From positions 1 to 64,000 of the forward strand of contig NZ_JAENIL010000032.1 in NCBI RefSeq assembly GCF_016595505.1: a stretch of DNA of 64,000 bases, written 5' to 3'. Positions 18,042 to 27,720 of the stretch are shown one piece after another. Both the position numbers and the translations under genes were made by a program. The notes under the pieces are model-generated. The model did not search any database and had not been told where the DNA came from. It worked only from the letters and a program-made list of their open reading frames with translations. Every line of letters starts with the position of its first letter. Position 1 is the stretch's first letter. This stretch comes from Pelagicoccus mobilis (GTDB lineage Bacteria > Verrucomicrobiota > Verrucomicrobiia > Opitutales > Opitutaceae).

Positions 18042-21000
18042 TTACGCGAGGGGGATGGGGGTGGCTTTGGTGCCGCTGCTGGTGCGTGAAGTCTTCTTGT
18101 TTTTGGGAGATACGGGAAGCGTGACGGTCACTGTCGCTCCTTTACCAACTCCTTCGCTGTGGATTTGGAGACTGCCACCTAGGACTTTCGCCGCGTTCGC
18201 GCAACTGTGCATGCCGAATCCGTGTCCGTCCTTTTTGGTGGTAAATCCGTGAGTGAAGATCTTGCGGAGGTTGGATTCCGATATGCCGACTCCGTTGTCT
18301 GAAATCTGAATACGGACGAAGTTAGGGTCTTCGTCGGTTTTCGCTGATACGCTGATAAGGCCGAGCGGAGTTTGTTGCTCCTGGATAGACTCTTTCGCGT
18401 TCTTTATGAAATTTGTCACCATTTGCAGGATACTGTGCTTGTCGGAGACGATTTCTAAGTTGGACTCGAAGTCGGTGTTTATCTCGTAGAGGGAGTGTTC
18501 GAGGTCTCCGATGATCAGGTCGATCGCGGACTCGATCAATTCCGGAAGGTTTACTGTCTGCAGGACTTCAACGGTTTTGGCGTGTGTCTGTTGAGTCGCG
18601 ATGATCTTTTTGATGTGCTCGATGTTCTCGTGGATGCAATCGACTTCGACTTGGTAGTGGGAGAAGTCGTCTAGCAGTACATTCGAGAGTTGGGTCAGGT
18701 AGGCGGGGATCGCTTTGCCTTTGGGATCGTCGGTCAGGAATTCTGGGAGGTTTTCCTTGTTGTCGTTGATGAGGTCCGAGACGCGGGAGAGTTTGGTGAC
18801 GCGTTCGAGTTCGAGGCGTTCTGAGAGGGTAAGGATTCCGACGTTGATGCTGTTGAGGACGTTTCCGACGTTGTGTAGTACATTGGTCGCGACCTCCGCC
18901 ATGCCCGCTTTGCGAGAGGTTGAGATGATGGTGTCCTGCGCGTTGCGAAGCTCTTCAAGCGCTTGTGTTAGGTCGAGTGTGTTTTGTTCAAGCTCCTGGT
19001 TTTTGCTTTCGATCGTCTTGGTTCGCTCGGTCACCATTGACTCGAGTTTGGCGTTGCGATCGTGGAGGCGTTTTGTGAAGCGATAGTATCCAAAATGCAC
19101 TACGCCGCCCGCTATGAAGAGGTAGAGGAGGTAGGCAAGTGGGGTCGCTGTGGCTTTGGGCTCGATGTGGAAGGGGATCGTGATTTCCGTCTCTTGTTTG
19201 GATCCTCCGGAACGCGTTTTGACTTTGAGTTGGTAGTCGCCGTGAGCAAGGCGAGGGAAAGTGAACTGGTTCGATACGCTCCACTTCGACCACTCTTCCG
19301 ATAGTCCTTCCAGGAAAAAGGAGAATCTAGGTTGCTTGAGCGTGGCGGATCTTGGGTTGCTGAACTCGAAAACGAGGTTTCGAATGTTTGAGCTGAAGTC
19401 GAAGATTGGAGTTTCTTCAGTAGAACCGAGATTGGTGTAGAAGCTTCGGGTCCCGTCTATATTTGTCGTTCTGGTGAGGATGGGGGGAGGGGGCGTTGAT
19501 TGAAACTTGCGATCGAGTTTTTCCAACCTGACGTGAAACATTTGATAGGCTGTTAGCAGGATGGCGTCGCCGTTGGAAAGGAATGAAAAATGGTTTATGA
19601 ATAGTTCGTCGAGTGGTGCGAGCGACTCGGCGTCTTTTGTGTAGGTTCCGTCGTCTTGTTTCCAGAGGATGTAGTTAAAATTATCGTACGAGACCCAGAT
19701 GTTTCCGGATGGGTCGGTTCTCACTCTATGGTACGGGCCGGTTTCTCGTGGGAAGTATGAGTCTAGGATGTTTGATCTTTCGAAGCTATCCGAGTTGGGG
19801 TCGTATTGATAGATGCCAGTGCGTTCGGCGAACAAGACATCGTCCCCATGTTGCCAAACCGTGATCCAATCGGTGGGTAGCCCTTTTGATTCGTCGTATA
19901 GAGTTATTTGAAGTTCGCCGTTCTTGTATTGGATTTTCTGTAGTTTCCCCATGCCGTATTCGATCCAGAAATGATCTGAGGAAGTGCATGCGATTCGGTT
20001 CACGAAGTCGGAGCGGGCTGGAGATGCGGCGAGTTGTACTAGCTTGTTCCCTCTTCTTTGGAGAACCATTACCTGCTTGGGGGAGATCGCTAAGATCTTG
20101 CTTGGGTCTGAATGGAAGGGGTGGGCTCGTTCGATGCCTGTGATGGTGCTGAGCTTTTTGAGGCCTTTTCGGGTGTGGAGAAATATGCCTTCGTCTGCGA
20201 AAAGGTAGAGCCCGTCGTTCGTTGGAAGGATTGCCGAGGAGGAGAGCTCTTCTCCCGTTAGGATGCTTTCAAAGGTTTCGAGTTCCCCGTTGGTGTTGAA
20301 GCGTGGCTCGAGGACGGTGCTTTGGTTGTTTAGGTAGGGGATGCCATTCGCTTCTTTTATAGTTGGGTAGAAGAGGTTGGGGCGGATGCGTTGGTCGATA
20401 GAGGTGAGAGCGCTGTCGATAAGGATCTTGGCGATCGAGTTATCGGTTAGGGTCCAGAGTGTTCCGTAGCGATCAGAGTGAAGCTGGCCTGCTCCGGCCC
20501 AGCGATAATCGATTGGCTTGTGCAGGGTGTGACGCAGCTTTCCGTGTTGGTCGATTATATCGATTCCTTTTCCTGATATTGAAAGGGCAATGAGACCGTC
20601 CTTTAGTTGGCAAATGTCGGTTGGGTCTTCCGCGGGGTTGTAATTGAATGGGGAATACGACGAAAGTGGCGCGAAGGGCTCGGTTTTGTAGATTTTGCCG
20701 CTTTGGGTGAGGAAGACTATTCCTACGTGAGGAGAGTGTGAGAACTTTACGATGACGTCCCTGCCAGTGAACCCAGTGAAGGAGGGGACAACGGTAAAGT
20801 CGCCATTCTTGAACTTGAGGAGGCCTTCGTCTTCGGTCGCTACGAACAGGCTGTTGTTTTTGACGATCGATCCTTTTGTCCAGGTATCCAGTTTGTGGAC
20901 TCTGGTTTTTGCGTTAGCGAGGTTGTGCTGGATTACGCTTTGCTCTCCGATGAAGAAGAGTTCGTCCCCAATGTTGTGGGCGGTCGCGAAAAACTCGTTC

Positions 21001-21407
21001 TCGACGGTTTGTAGGCTCTCGGCTTCGATCGGAGTGAAGACGACGCCATGTTCGATCGATCCCTCGAATCTTCCGAAATTGCCTTGGCTTGCCGCGTACA
21101 GGCCAGATTCAGTCCAAATTAGACTGCGAATCGAGTTTCTGGTGTTCGAGGTCTGGTATATGATGTTCCACGAGGATCCGTCGTATATGTGCACGCCGGC
21201 TTCGTTGCAGTAGAAGAGGCGGCCATCTGGAGCGCTTGTTATGAAGTTGCCTTGTGATGAGCCCCCGATGTCCTTCTCGTCGAAGATTTCGTAGGGAAGG
21301 ATGCCGGCTAGGTTGAGGGGGGCATTCAGGGGCTGGCTGGATGGCGCAGCCGAAATATGGGACGCGAAAAGCGCTATCGATACAGTGACCAGTGGGATCA
21401 GCTTCAT
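18042..21407 (-). CDS. Reg_prop/Y_Y_Y-type sensor histidine kinase
   Basis: The 1121-residue protein has a signal peptide, a long periplasmic two-component-regulator beta-propeller (about 35-640), a Y_Y_Y domain (about 660-745, ending in LAHGDYQLKVKTRSGG), one transmembrane helix near 755, a coiled coil, and a kinase core. The phosphoacceptor His is in VLHNVGNVLNSI. ATP-binding boxes are NFIKNAKESI, DNGVGI and KKDGHGFGMH. Unlike the hybrid sensors of Bacteroides it carries no receiver or DNA-binding domain. It lies 13 bp downstream of a REC-HK-REC gene and is almost certainly cotranscribed, so the two probably form one relay. The ligand is unknown; such propellers often sense carbohydrates. 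Confidence 0.9.
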   Translation of the reverse strand: MKLIPLVTVSIALFASHISAAPSSQPLNAPLNLAGILPYEIFDEKDIGGSSQGNFITSAPDGRLFYCNEAGVHIYDGSSWNIIYQTSNTRNSIRSLIWTESGLYAASQGNFGRFEGSIEHGVVFTPIEAESLQTVENEFFATAHNIGDELFFIGEQSVIQHNLANAKTRVHKLDTWTKGSIVKNNSLFVATEDEGLLKFKNGDFTVVPSFTGFTGRDVIVKFSHSPHVGIVFLTQSGKIYKTEPFAPLSSYSPFNYNPAEDPTDICQLKDGLIALSISGKGIDIIDQHGKLRHTLHKPIDYRWAGAGQLHSDRYGTLWTLTDNSIAKILIDSALTSIDQRIRPNLFYPTIKEANGIPYLNNQSTVLEPRFNTNGELETFESILTGEELSSSAILPTNDGLYLFADEGIFLHTRKGLKKLSTITGIERAHPFHSDPSKILAISPKQVMVLQRRGNKLVQLAASPARSDFVNRIACTSSDHFWIEYGMGKLQKIQYKNGELQITLYDESKGLPTDWITVWQHGDDVLFAERTGIYQYDPNSDSFERSNILDSYFPRETGPYHRVRTDPSGNIWVSYDNFNYILWKQDDGTYTKDAESLAPLDELFINHFSFLSNGDAILLTAYQMFHVRLEKLDRKFQSTPPPPILTRTTNIDGTRSFYTNLGSTEETPIFDFSSNIRNLVFEFSNPRSATLKQPRFSFFLEGLSEEWSKWSVSNQFTFPRLAHGDYQLKVKTRSGGSKQETEITIPFHIEPKATATPLAYLLYLFIAGGVVHFGYYRFTKRLHDRNAKLESMVTERTKTIESKNQELEQNTLDLTQALEELRNAQDTIISTSRKAGMAEVATNVLHNVGNVLNSINVGILTLSERLELERVTKLSRVSDLINDNKENLPEFLTDDPKGKAIPAYLTQLSNVLLDDFSHYQVEVDCIHENIEHIKKIIATQQTHAKTVEVLQTVNLPELIESAIDLIIGDLEHSLYEINTDFESNLEIVSDKHSILQMVTNFIKNAKESIQEQQTPLGLISVSAKTDEDPNFVRIQISDNGVGISESNLRKIFTHGFTTKKDGHGFGMHSCANAAKVLGGSLQIHSEGVGKGATVTVTLPVSPKNKKTSRTSSGTKATPIPLA

Positions 21408-21420
21408 CGCACTGCTAGGG

Positions 21421-23253
21421 CTATGGGGATTGGGTTCCTTCTGATGTCGGTATCCAGCGTTCCAGTACCTCGCTCAGCGCGTTAACGCGGAGAGGCTTGG
21501 TTATGAAGTCCTGCATGCCTGCGTCTTTGCATTGCTCTTTGACTTCTGCGAATGCGTTGGCCGTCAGGGCGACGATGGGAACATCGCTTCTAGGGGAATC
21601 GCTCTCACGTATCTTCCGGGTGGCGGCAATGCCGTCGAGTTCGGGCATTTGCAGATCCATGAGGACCAGGTCGAAATCTTCAGTGGTGGCCTTCTCGTAA
21701 GCTTCTAGACCGTTTTCGGCGAGCTCGACTTCGAACTTCATTTGCTTGAGGAAGCGTTTGCCGAGCTTTCGGTTGATGGCGTTGTCGTCGACGAGGAGGA
21801 TGCGTTTGGAGCCGAAGTCCTGATGGACCGCTTTTTGGACGCTATCGGTTTCCTCCTTTTCGGTTTTGGTTTTCTCGATCTCGACGGGCTTGGCGTTGTC
21901 GGTTGGGAGCGGGAGTTCGAGCACGAAGATGAAGGAAGAGCCTTTGCCGAGTTCGCTGGTGACGTCGATCCGCGCGTTCATGGCGTCGGCGAGCAGTTTG
22001 CAAATTGCCAAGCCGAGCCCTGTGCCTCCGTATTCGCGGGTGGTCGAGGAGTCTGCTTGCATGAAAGCGGAGAAGAGGCGTTCGATGGTGGAAGGGCTCA
22101 TCCCGATGCCTTCGTCCCGGATTTCGATGTTCAGCACGACGCTGTCGTCTTTTCTCTGTTCGGTTCGCAGTGAAAGGGTCACCACACCGTCACGACCGAA
22201 TTTGAAAGCGTTGTTCAGGAGGTTTAGAACGACCTGGCGGATGCGGGCGGGATCTCCGACCACGAGTTCGGGCAGGGTTTCCTCTTGTTCCAGGTTCAGG
22301 GTGACGTTGTGTTTGGTGAGTGCAGTATCCATGAGGTTGGTGCACTCTCTAGCGAGGTCTTTCAGCGAGAAGGGGGTCCGTTCTAGCTCAAGTTGGCCGC
22401 TTTCGTATTTCGAGTAATCGAGGATGTCGTTGATGATGATCATCAACGCGTCGCCGCTGGTTTGGATGATGTTGGCGAATTCGCGATCCGAGTCGGGCAA
22501 GCTCGGGGAGTGGTTGAGCATATGGGATGCTCCGATGATGCCGTTGAGCGTGGTGCGAATCTCGTGACTCATGGTCGCAAGGAAACGTCCTTTGGCTCTT
22601 TCGGCTGATCGGGCTTCCTCGACTGCGATCTGTAGCTCGGTGTTGAGTTTGTTGAGCGTTTGATTGGCTTCGGTAATCTGGGTAGTACGCGTTTCGACTT
22701 TGCGCTCGAGATCGTCGAGGAGGTCGCGGGTGCGTTTCTCGGCGAGCCACTTTTCGCTCAGGGCGACTGCGAGCTGATAGACTTCTGCCTGATCGAAGGG
22801 TTTTTTGAGGATTAGCAGGCGATCGGTATGTCCGACGCGTTCGATGATCTGGCGCCAGGAGTAGTCGCTGTAAGCGCTGCAGATGACGAGCTGGATGTTG
22901 GGGTCGACTTTGAAGACTTCTTCTACGGTTTTGAGGCCGTCCCAGCCTGGTGGCATACGCATGTCGACAAACGCGACGGTGTAGGGGCTGTCGGTTTGGC
23001 AGGCGTCTTTGATCTTTTGGTAGCCTTCTTCGCCTTGATAGGCGTGGTCGATTTCAAAGCTGAACTGAAGCTCGGTTTCAGCTTCGGAGCTCCGCTCGTC
23101 GTCGAACATGAGACGGTCCAGTTCTTCTAGAGCGCGTTCGCTCTTGCTGGAGGAAGTAGGGGAGAGGACTTTCTCGAAGTCTGAGTGGATCGACTCGGTA
23201 TCATCGATCACGAGGATGCGCCGTCGTGGCGCGTTGGGGTGCGGCTCGATCAT
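21421..23253 (-). CDS. Hybrid histidine kinase REC-HisKA-HATPase-REC
   Basis: The 610-residue soluble protein has no membrane segment. An N-terminal receiver (about 10-170; VIDDTES, phospho-Asp in FVDMRMPPGWDG, Lys in LKKPF) leads into a coiled coil. Then come HisKA with FLATMSHEIRTTLNGI, HATPase with NLLNNAFKFG, DEGIGM and GGTGLGLAI, and a C-terminal receiver (about 480-600; LVDDNAINR, LMDLQMPELDG, TKPL). It is likely driven by phosphorylation of the first receiver, passing phosphate to the last. Its partner is the propeller kinase just downstream. No DNA-binding output gene is present, so the final target lies elsewhere. Confidence 0.93.
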   Translation of the reverse strand: MIEPHPNAPRRRILVIDDTESIHSDFEKVLSPTSSSKSERALEELDRLMFDDERSSEAETELQFSFEIDHAYQGEEGYQKIKDACQTDSPYTVAFVDMRMPPGWDGLKTVEEVFKVDPNIQLVICSAYSDYSWRQIIERVGHTDRLLILKKPFDQAEVYQLAVALSEKWLAEKRTRDLLDDLERKVETRTTQITEANQTLNKLNTELQIAVEEARSAERAKGRFLATMSHEIRTTLNGIIGASHMLNHSPSLPDSDREFANIIQTSGDALMIIINDILDYSKYESGQLELERTPFSLKDLARECTNLMDTALTKHNVTLNLEQEETLPELVVGDPARIRQVVLNLLNNAFKFGRDGVVTLSLRTEQRKDDSVVLNIEIRDEGIGMSPSTIERLFSAFMQADSSTTREYGGTGLGLAICKLLADAMNARIDVTSELGKGSSFIFVLELPLPTDNAKPVEIEKTKTEKEETDSVQKAVHQDFGSKRILLVDDNAINRKLGKRFLKQMKFEVELAENGLEAYEKATTEDFDLVLMDLQMPELDGIAATRKIRESDSPRSDVPIVALTANAFAEVKEQCKDAGMQDFITKPLRVNALSEVLERWIPTSEGTQSP

Positions 23254-23733
23254 CTTCTATGGGGATGCTGGTCGAGTGTAGGACGAAGCATGGGAATGGT
23301 CTGGGTCAGTGAATGGGAGACGCTGTGGTGCGGCGTCTAGGAATCCTTCGCTTCATCTTCGGCGTGATGTCGTCAATTGTAAGCCTGGAAGGCGGTTCAG
23401 GGGCCTTTTGAAATAAGTTTTACTCTAGGTCCGCTATTAGCTGGATTGGCATCGCGCCGGGGCTTGGCAATTATGCCTAATAGGGCTTGAACCAAGGCTG
23501 GAATCGCTGTGAATCGAAGGTGGATTATCTCTTTCGATCTCAAGGCCTTTTGCCTTGACAATAGGGAAGCCAAAAAGGGTATTAGCCGGTTTTCTGGCGG
23601 CGATTATGCGATGCTGGGATGCCTGTTTTCCGTATCCTAGATTTTTGCACCAAGACGAACCCGGAATAATAACAACATAGCTCTGATTTGACGTTGCCTC
23701 GATCCCACTGTCGAGGAGCGTCTTTACTCTAAC
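23254..23733. other. Divergent intergenic region, no gene seen
   Basis: These 480 bp separate the leftward signalling operon from the rightward cytochrome oxidase operon. A TTGACA (23555-23560) is followed 19 bases later by TATTAG, a possible but badly spaced promoter for the rightward genes. A small AGACGC/GCGTCT hairpin occurs at 23318-23338. GAGGAG near 23714 is the Shine-Dalgarno for the cytochrome c gene. I see no coding frame or RNA gene. Confidence 0.4.
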
Positions 23734-24387
23734 ATGAAATCGAATCGATCGTCTCTCACTAAGTCTGGACTCCGACTCGCAATGGTCGGATTTTTAGCGT
23801 CTTTGGTTGCCGCTACCTCGAGCGCTAACGACGAGAAGGGCAAGCAGCTCTACGTCAATTGTGTGGCTTGCCACCAAGCTGATGGCTCCGGCAACAAGCT
23901 TCTCAACGCTCCGGCGATCGCTGGACTTTCAGAAAAGTACGTTGGCGAGCAGATCAAGAAGTTCAAGGAAGGTCATCGCGGTGGAGATCCACGCGACGCT
24001 ACCGGTCTGCAGATGCGTCCGATGTCGATGTTGCTGACGTCCGAAGCGGATATCGCAGCTGTCTCCAAGTACGTGGCTTCGCTTCCTGCGAAAACTCACC
24101 CGGACACGATCGAAGGCGGCAACCCGGAAACTGGCAAGGCTCTCTACATGACGTGCCAAGCCTGCCATGGCGCGGACGGCAAGGGTAACGATCTGCTCAA
24201 CGCTCCTTCTCTTCTTGGCCAGCACGACTGGTATCACGTGGCGCAGCTAAAGAAGTTCAAGGATGGCATCCGCGGTGGCAACCCAGCCGACATCACCGGT
24301 TCCCAGATGCGTCCGATGGCTATGACTTTGGCGAACGATCAAGCGGTTAAGGATGTTGTTGCCTACATCCAGACGCTGAACAAGTAG
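23734..24387 (+). CDS. Diheme cytochrome c (c4-like)
   Basis: The 217-residue exported protein has a signal peptide ending near SSA-ND (residue 31) and two homologous cytochrome c domains. Heme-binding sites are CVACH (43-47) and CQACH (141-145). Each domain has a later Met-containing QMRPM that can supply the axial ligand. The arrangement is that of cytochrome c4, a periplasmic electron carrier to terminal oxidases. It is the first gene before the oxidase subunits, so the natural inference is that it donates electrons to CoxB. The start is ATG 23734 with GAGGAG upstream. Confidence 0.93.
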   Translation: MKSNRSSLTKSGLRLAMVGFLASLVAATSSANDEKGKQLYVNCVACHQADGSGNKLLNAPAIAGLSEKYVGEQIKKFKEGHRGGDPRDATGLQMRPMSMLLTSEADIAAVSKYVASLPAKTHPDTIEGGNPETGKALYMTCQACHGADGKGNDLLNAPSLLGQHDWYHVAQLKKFKDGIRGGNPADITGSQMRPMAMTLANDQAVKDVVAYIQTLNK

Positions 24388-24432
24388 CGCGCCGCCTTAT
24401 CCTCCTCCTTTCCACCCTCAAGACCTGACAGA

Positions 24433-24582
24433 ATGAGCGAAGAGAACACACCTCCAGATCCGGAACAAGAGCAGTACGCGTATGCGATTACGCGTCGGCT
24501 CTTCAAATTCACGCTTTGGGGAACGGTTTTGTTCTCCGGCACGATCCTCGCAATCTGGTATTTCTTCCATCTGGTCGCGTAG
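24433..24582 (+). CDS. Small single-pass membrane protein in the oxidase operon
   Basis: This 49-residue frame begins ATGAGCGAAGAGAAC. The acidic, proline-rich first 20 residues (MSEENTPPDPEQEQYAYA) are followed by RRLFK and one transmembrane helix (about 27-46) ending FFHLVA. It lies 45 bp after the cytochrome c gene and 41 bp before coxB in the same direction, so it is very probably translated. Its position suggests a small oxidase subunit or assembly factor. No homologue is recognised. Confidence 0.65.
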   Translation: MSEENTPPDPEQEQYAYAITRRLFKFTLWGTVLFSGTILAIWYFFHLVA

Positions 24583-24623
24583 CTTGCCTGACAGCTTTGC
24601 GTACTGCTTAACCTAATCCTCAC

Positions 24624-25358
24624 ATGCTAGAGTACTTCCTTCCAAGGGCCTCATCGTTCGCTGGAAGCATCGACCATCTCTTCGACCTGATCACGTATCT
24701 GGTCATGTTTTGGTTTTTGCTGACCATGGCGTTCTTCTTCTACGTCGTTTTCCGTTTTCGCGCCAAAGCGGGGCAAAAAGCCCAATACGTCACGGGCGAG
24801 AAGCACAAGGAGAAGATGGCGGTGGAAATTCCGCACTATCTGATCCTCGTTTGCGACCTGGTTATTCTCATCTACACCTTCAAGGTGTGGCATGAGGTTA
24901 AGATCGATATGCCTGAGTTCGATGAAGAGGTTCGCGTCATCTCCCAGCAATGGGCTTGGACGTTTGAACACGCTGGTGCGGACGGCATTCTCGATACGGA
25001 CGACGATATCGTGACGATCAATGAGCTCGTTCTTAAAAAGGACACGCAGTACAAGTACGAGCTGCAAGCGCTCGACGTGATGCACAGTTTCTCGATTCCG
25101 GTTTTCCGTTTGAAGCAGGACTCTATCCCCGGCCGTAACATTTACGGTCACTTCAAGCCGATCCTCGAAGGGGAATGGGATATCCAGTGTGCGGAAATGT
25201 GCGGTTATGGACACGGTTTCATGCCGGCACGCGTTAAGATCCTTCCTGCAGACGAATATGATGCTTGGATCGCTGCCAACACGCCTGCTGATGCGGCGAA
25301 CACTGCCTACGCTAACAACGACGAATCTGAACTGAAGGAGGCCTCTAACAATGGCTGA
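24624..25358 (+). CDS. coxB: Cytochrome c oxidase subunit II
   Basis: The 244-residue protein has two transmembrane helices (about 17-45 and 70-92) and a periplasmic cupredoxin domain. The binuclear CuA site is intact: His in DVMHSF, then CAEMCGYGHGFM supplying two Cys, His and Met. There is no fused cytochrome c domain, so the separate diheme cytochrome upstream is the likely donor. The unprocessed N-terminus MLEYFLPRASS lacks a typical cleavable signal. The last codons overlap the coxA start by 8 bp (ATGGCTGA), indicating translational coupling. Confidence 0.96.
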   Translation: MLEYFLPRASSFAGSIDHLFDLITYLVMFWFLLTMAFFFYVVFRFRAKAGQKAQYVTGEKHKEKMAVEIPHYLILVCDLVILIYTFKVWHEVKIDMPEFDEEVRVISQQWAWTFEHAGADGILDTDDDIVTINELVLKKDTQYKYELQALDVMHSFSIPVFRLKQDSIPGRNIYGHFKPILEGEWDIQCAEMCGYGHGFMPARVKILPADEYDAWIAANTPADAANTAYANNDESELKEASNNG

Positions 25359-27084
25359 TACTGCAACTGCAACCGCCGTTGATCATCACGACGATCACGG
25401 TCATTCCGAGTCTTTCTGGAGCAAGTACATCTTCTCCACCGACCATAAAATTATCGGTTTCCAATACCTGTTCACAGGTATGGCGATGGGACTCATCGGA
25501 GGATTCTTCTCCTATGTTTTCCGCATGCACCTGGCATTTCCAGGTTCTGAAGTTCCTTTCTTCGGAATCGTTTCGCCAGCGGCTTATAACTCTCTGGTCA
25601 CCAACCACGGTACTATCATGATTTTCTGGGTAGCGATGCCAGTTCTCATCGCTGCTTTGGGTAACTTCCTGATCCCTCTCATGATCGGATGTGACGATAT
25701 GGTCTTTCCGAGGATCAACCGTCTCTCTTATCAGATCTTCCTTATCAGCGCGATTGTGCTGATCGCTTCCTTCTTCGTCCCTCAGGGCGGTTTCGGAGGT
25801 GCGTGGACCGCTTATCCTCCACTGTCGTCGGAGGCTGAATACAATGGAACGCCGTTCGGGGCGCCTATGTGGCTGATAGCGGTGACGCTGGAAATTGTAG
25901 CGTTCCTTTTGGGTGGTATCAACTTCATCACCACAGTAATGAACGCCCGTGCTAAGGGCATGAAGCTCTACGACATCCCAATGGTTGTTTGGATGATCGT
26001 TATCGCTTCCATCCTCTTCATGGCTTCAGTTGGACCACTCGTTGCTGGTGCTGTGATGCTGCTTTTCGACCAGACCTTAGGGACTGGATTCTTCGACCCG
26101 GCAGCAGGGGGCGATCCAGTTCTCTGGCAGCACCTGTTCTGGTTCTTCGGTCACCCTGAAGTATACGTGGTACTCCTCCCAGCGATGGGTGTTGTGATCG
26201 AGATCATCTGTACCTTCGCTCGTAAGAAGCTCTTCGGCTACAAGATGATCCTATACAGCTCAGTTGGCTTGGGTATCCTCAGTTTCTTCGTTTGGGCTCA
26301 CCACCAGTTCATCTCTGGTGTAGATCCACGTGCAACTTACCTTTTCACCACGACGACACTTCTGATCTCGATTCCGGTCGCTCTCATGCTCTTCGCCATG
26401 ATCGGTACACTCTGGGGCGGTTCGATCCGCTTCACGACCGCGATGCTTTTCGCTTTGTCATTCATCGCTGAATTCCTCATCGGTGGTGTGACTGGTATCT
26501 GGCTCGGCTCGAGTGGCACGGACATCTATTTGCACGATACGTACTTTGTATTGGCTCACTTCCACTACACTTTCGTACCGATCGCGATCATTGGTACATT
26601 CTCAGCCCTCTACTACTGGTTCCCGAAGATGTTCGGCCGCAAGCTCAACGAGTTCTGGGGTAAGATTCACTTCTGGGGTACGATCATCCCATTCAACGGG
26701 ATCTTCCTTCCGCTCTTCATTTTGGGCGCAGCAGGGCAGCACCGACGTATCGCTGGTTACACGGCGTATCCGGACCTCTACACTGAGAATTTCCAAGACC
26801 TTCGCGTTTTCGCGACTGGCTCGCTCATCGTTTTGATCCTCTTCCAAATCCCATTCTTCGTTAACTTTATCGTTAGCTTGAAGCGTGGTCAGAAGGCGGG
26901 ACCAAATCCATGGAACGCGAACACGCTAGAGTGGGTTGCTCCATCTCCACCTCCACATGGCAACTTCGGTGATGACCTCCCGCAAGTTTACCGTGGTCCT
27001 TACGAGTTCTCAGTTGAAGGACGTGAGGAAGACTACTGGCCTCAGAACGAGCCTGATCCAGGTCCGTCAGAAACATCCAAGTAA
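25351..27084 (+). CDS. coxA: Cytochrome c oxidase subunit I
   Basis: The 577-residue catalytic subunit has twelve transmembrane helices. Heme and CuB ligands are present: His in VTNHGTIM, the His-x-x-x-Tyr cross-link in GHPEVY, the His pair in WAHHQF, and the two His in LAHFHY. This is an A-type heme-copper oxidase reducing O2 to water and pumping protons. The N-terminus carries an unusual His/Asp cluster (VDHHDDHGHSES) before the conserved STDHKIIG. It overlaps coxB by 8 bp. Confidence 0.97.
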   Translation: MADTATATAVDHHDDHGHSESFWSKYIFSTDHKIIGFQYLFTGMAMGLIGGFFSYVFRMHLAFPGSEVPFFGIVSPAAYNSLVTNHGTIMIFWVAMPVLIAALGNFLIPLMIGCDDMVFPRINRLSYQIFLISAIVLIASFFVPQGGFGGAWTAYPPLSSEAEYNGTPFGAPMWLIAVTLEIVAFLLGGINFITTVMNARAKGMKLYDIPMVVWMIVIASILFMASVGPLVAGAVMLLFDQTLGTGFFDPAAGGDPVLWQHLFWFFGHPEVYVVLLPAMGVVIEIICTFARKKLFGYKMILYSSVGLGILSFFVWAHHQFISGVDPRATYLFTTTTLLISIPVALMLFAMIGTLWGGSIRFTTAMLFALSFIAEFLIGGVTGIWLGSSGTDIYLHDTYFVLAHFHYTFVPIAIIGTFSALYYWFPKMFGRKLNEFWGKIHFWGTIIPFNGIFLPLFILGAAGQHRRIAGYTAYPDLYTENFQDLRVFATGSLIVLILFQIPFFVNFIVSLKRGQKAGPNPWNANTLEWVAPSPPPHGNFGDDLPQVYRGPYEFSVEGREEDYWPQNEPDPGPSETSK

Positions 27085-27111
27085 TAGCAACGTAACCAAT
27101 CTCTAGATACA

Positions 27112-27690
27112 ATGGGTCATAAAATCATTGCAACGGGCCGTAGCGCTACTGGCATCCCAACTGGCCGTCTCGCGGTTTGGTGGGTTATCGCTTCTGAAAT
27201 CGTAATTTTCGGCGGCTTGATCGCGACATATTTGCTCAACCGTTTCTTGCACGGTTCTTGGGCGGAGTCGGCTGCTTACACCAATACTTTCATCGGCGGC
27301 GCGAATACCTTCTGGCTGCTCACTTCTAGTTACTTCGTAGTGCTCGCGCACTCTGCTGCTGAAAAGCGTGACGCGAAGACTGCGCGTAAGTACCTGTGGT
27401 ACACAATTGGGCTAGGTGGCATGTTCATGGGCTTCAAGAGCTATGAGTATGCGACTGAAATTTCGCACGGCTTTACTCTCTTCACGAGTAACTTCTGGAG
27501 CTTCTACTACACGGCGACCGGACTTCACGGTTTCCACGTTCTATGCGGTATGGTCATTATGGCGATCATCGCGGAAAACGACATCAAGAAGGAGCGTAAC
27601 TGGCATCGAGTGGAAAACATCGGTCTCTACTGGCACTTTGTAGACATCGTTTGGATCTTCCTCTTCCCGCTCCTCTACATCGCTAAGTAG
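27112..27690 (+). CDS. coxC: Cytochrome c oxidase subunit III (short form)
   Basis: The 192-residue protein has five predicted membrane helices, the short form of subunit III. It shows WWVIASEIVIFGGLI at the first helix, FKSYEY, and the signature GLHGFHVLCGM with ENIGLYWHFVDIVWIFLFPLLY at the end. It stabilises subunit I. It is followed by subunit IV and then, unusually, a second subunit III relative. Confidence 0.94.
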   Translation: MGHKIIATGRSATGIPTGRLAVWWVIASEIVIFGGLIATYLLNRFLHGSWAESAAYTNTFIGGANTFWLLTSSYFVVLAHSAAEKRDAKTARKYLWYTIGLGGMFMGFKSYEYATEISHGFTLFTSNFWSFYYTATGLHGFHVLCGMVIMAIIAENDIKKERNWHRVENIGLYWHFVDIVWIFLFPLLYIAK

Positions 27691-27720
27691 TTTAAACCCG
27701 AATACGGAATAATTTCAGAA

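Noticed and set aside
23555-23585. TTGACA with TATTAG as a sigma-70 promoter for the cytochrome operon
   Set aside because: The 19-bp spacing and weak -10 make it unconvincing; mentioned only within the intergenic entry.
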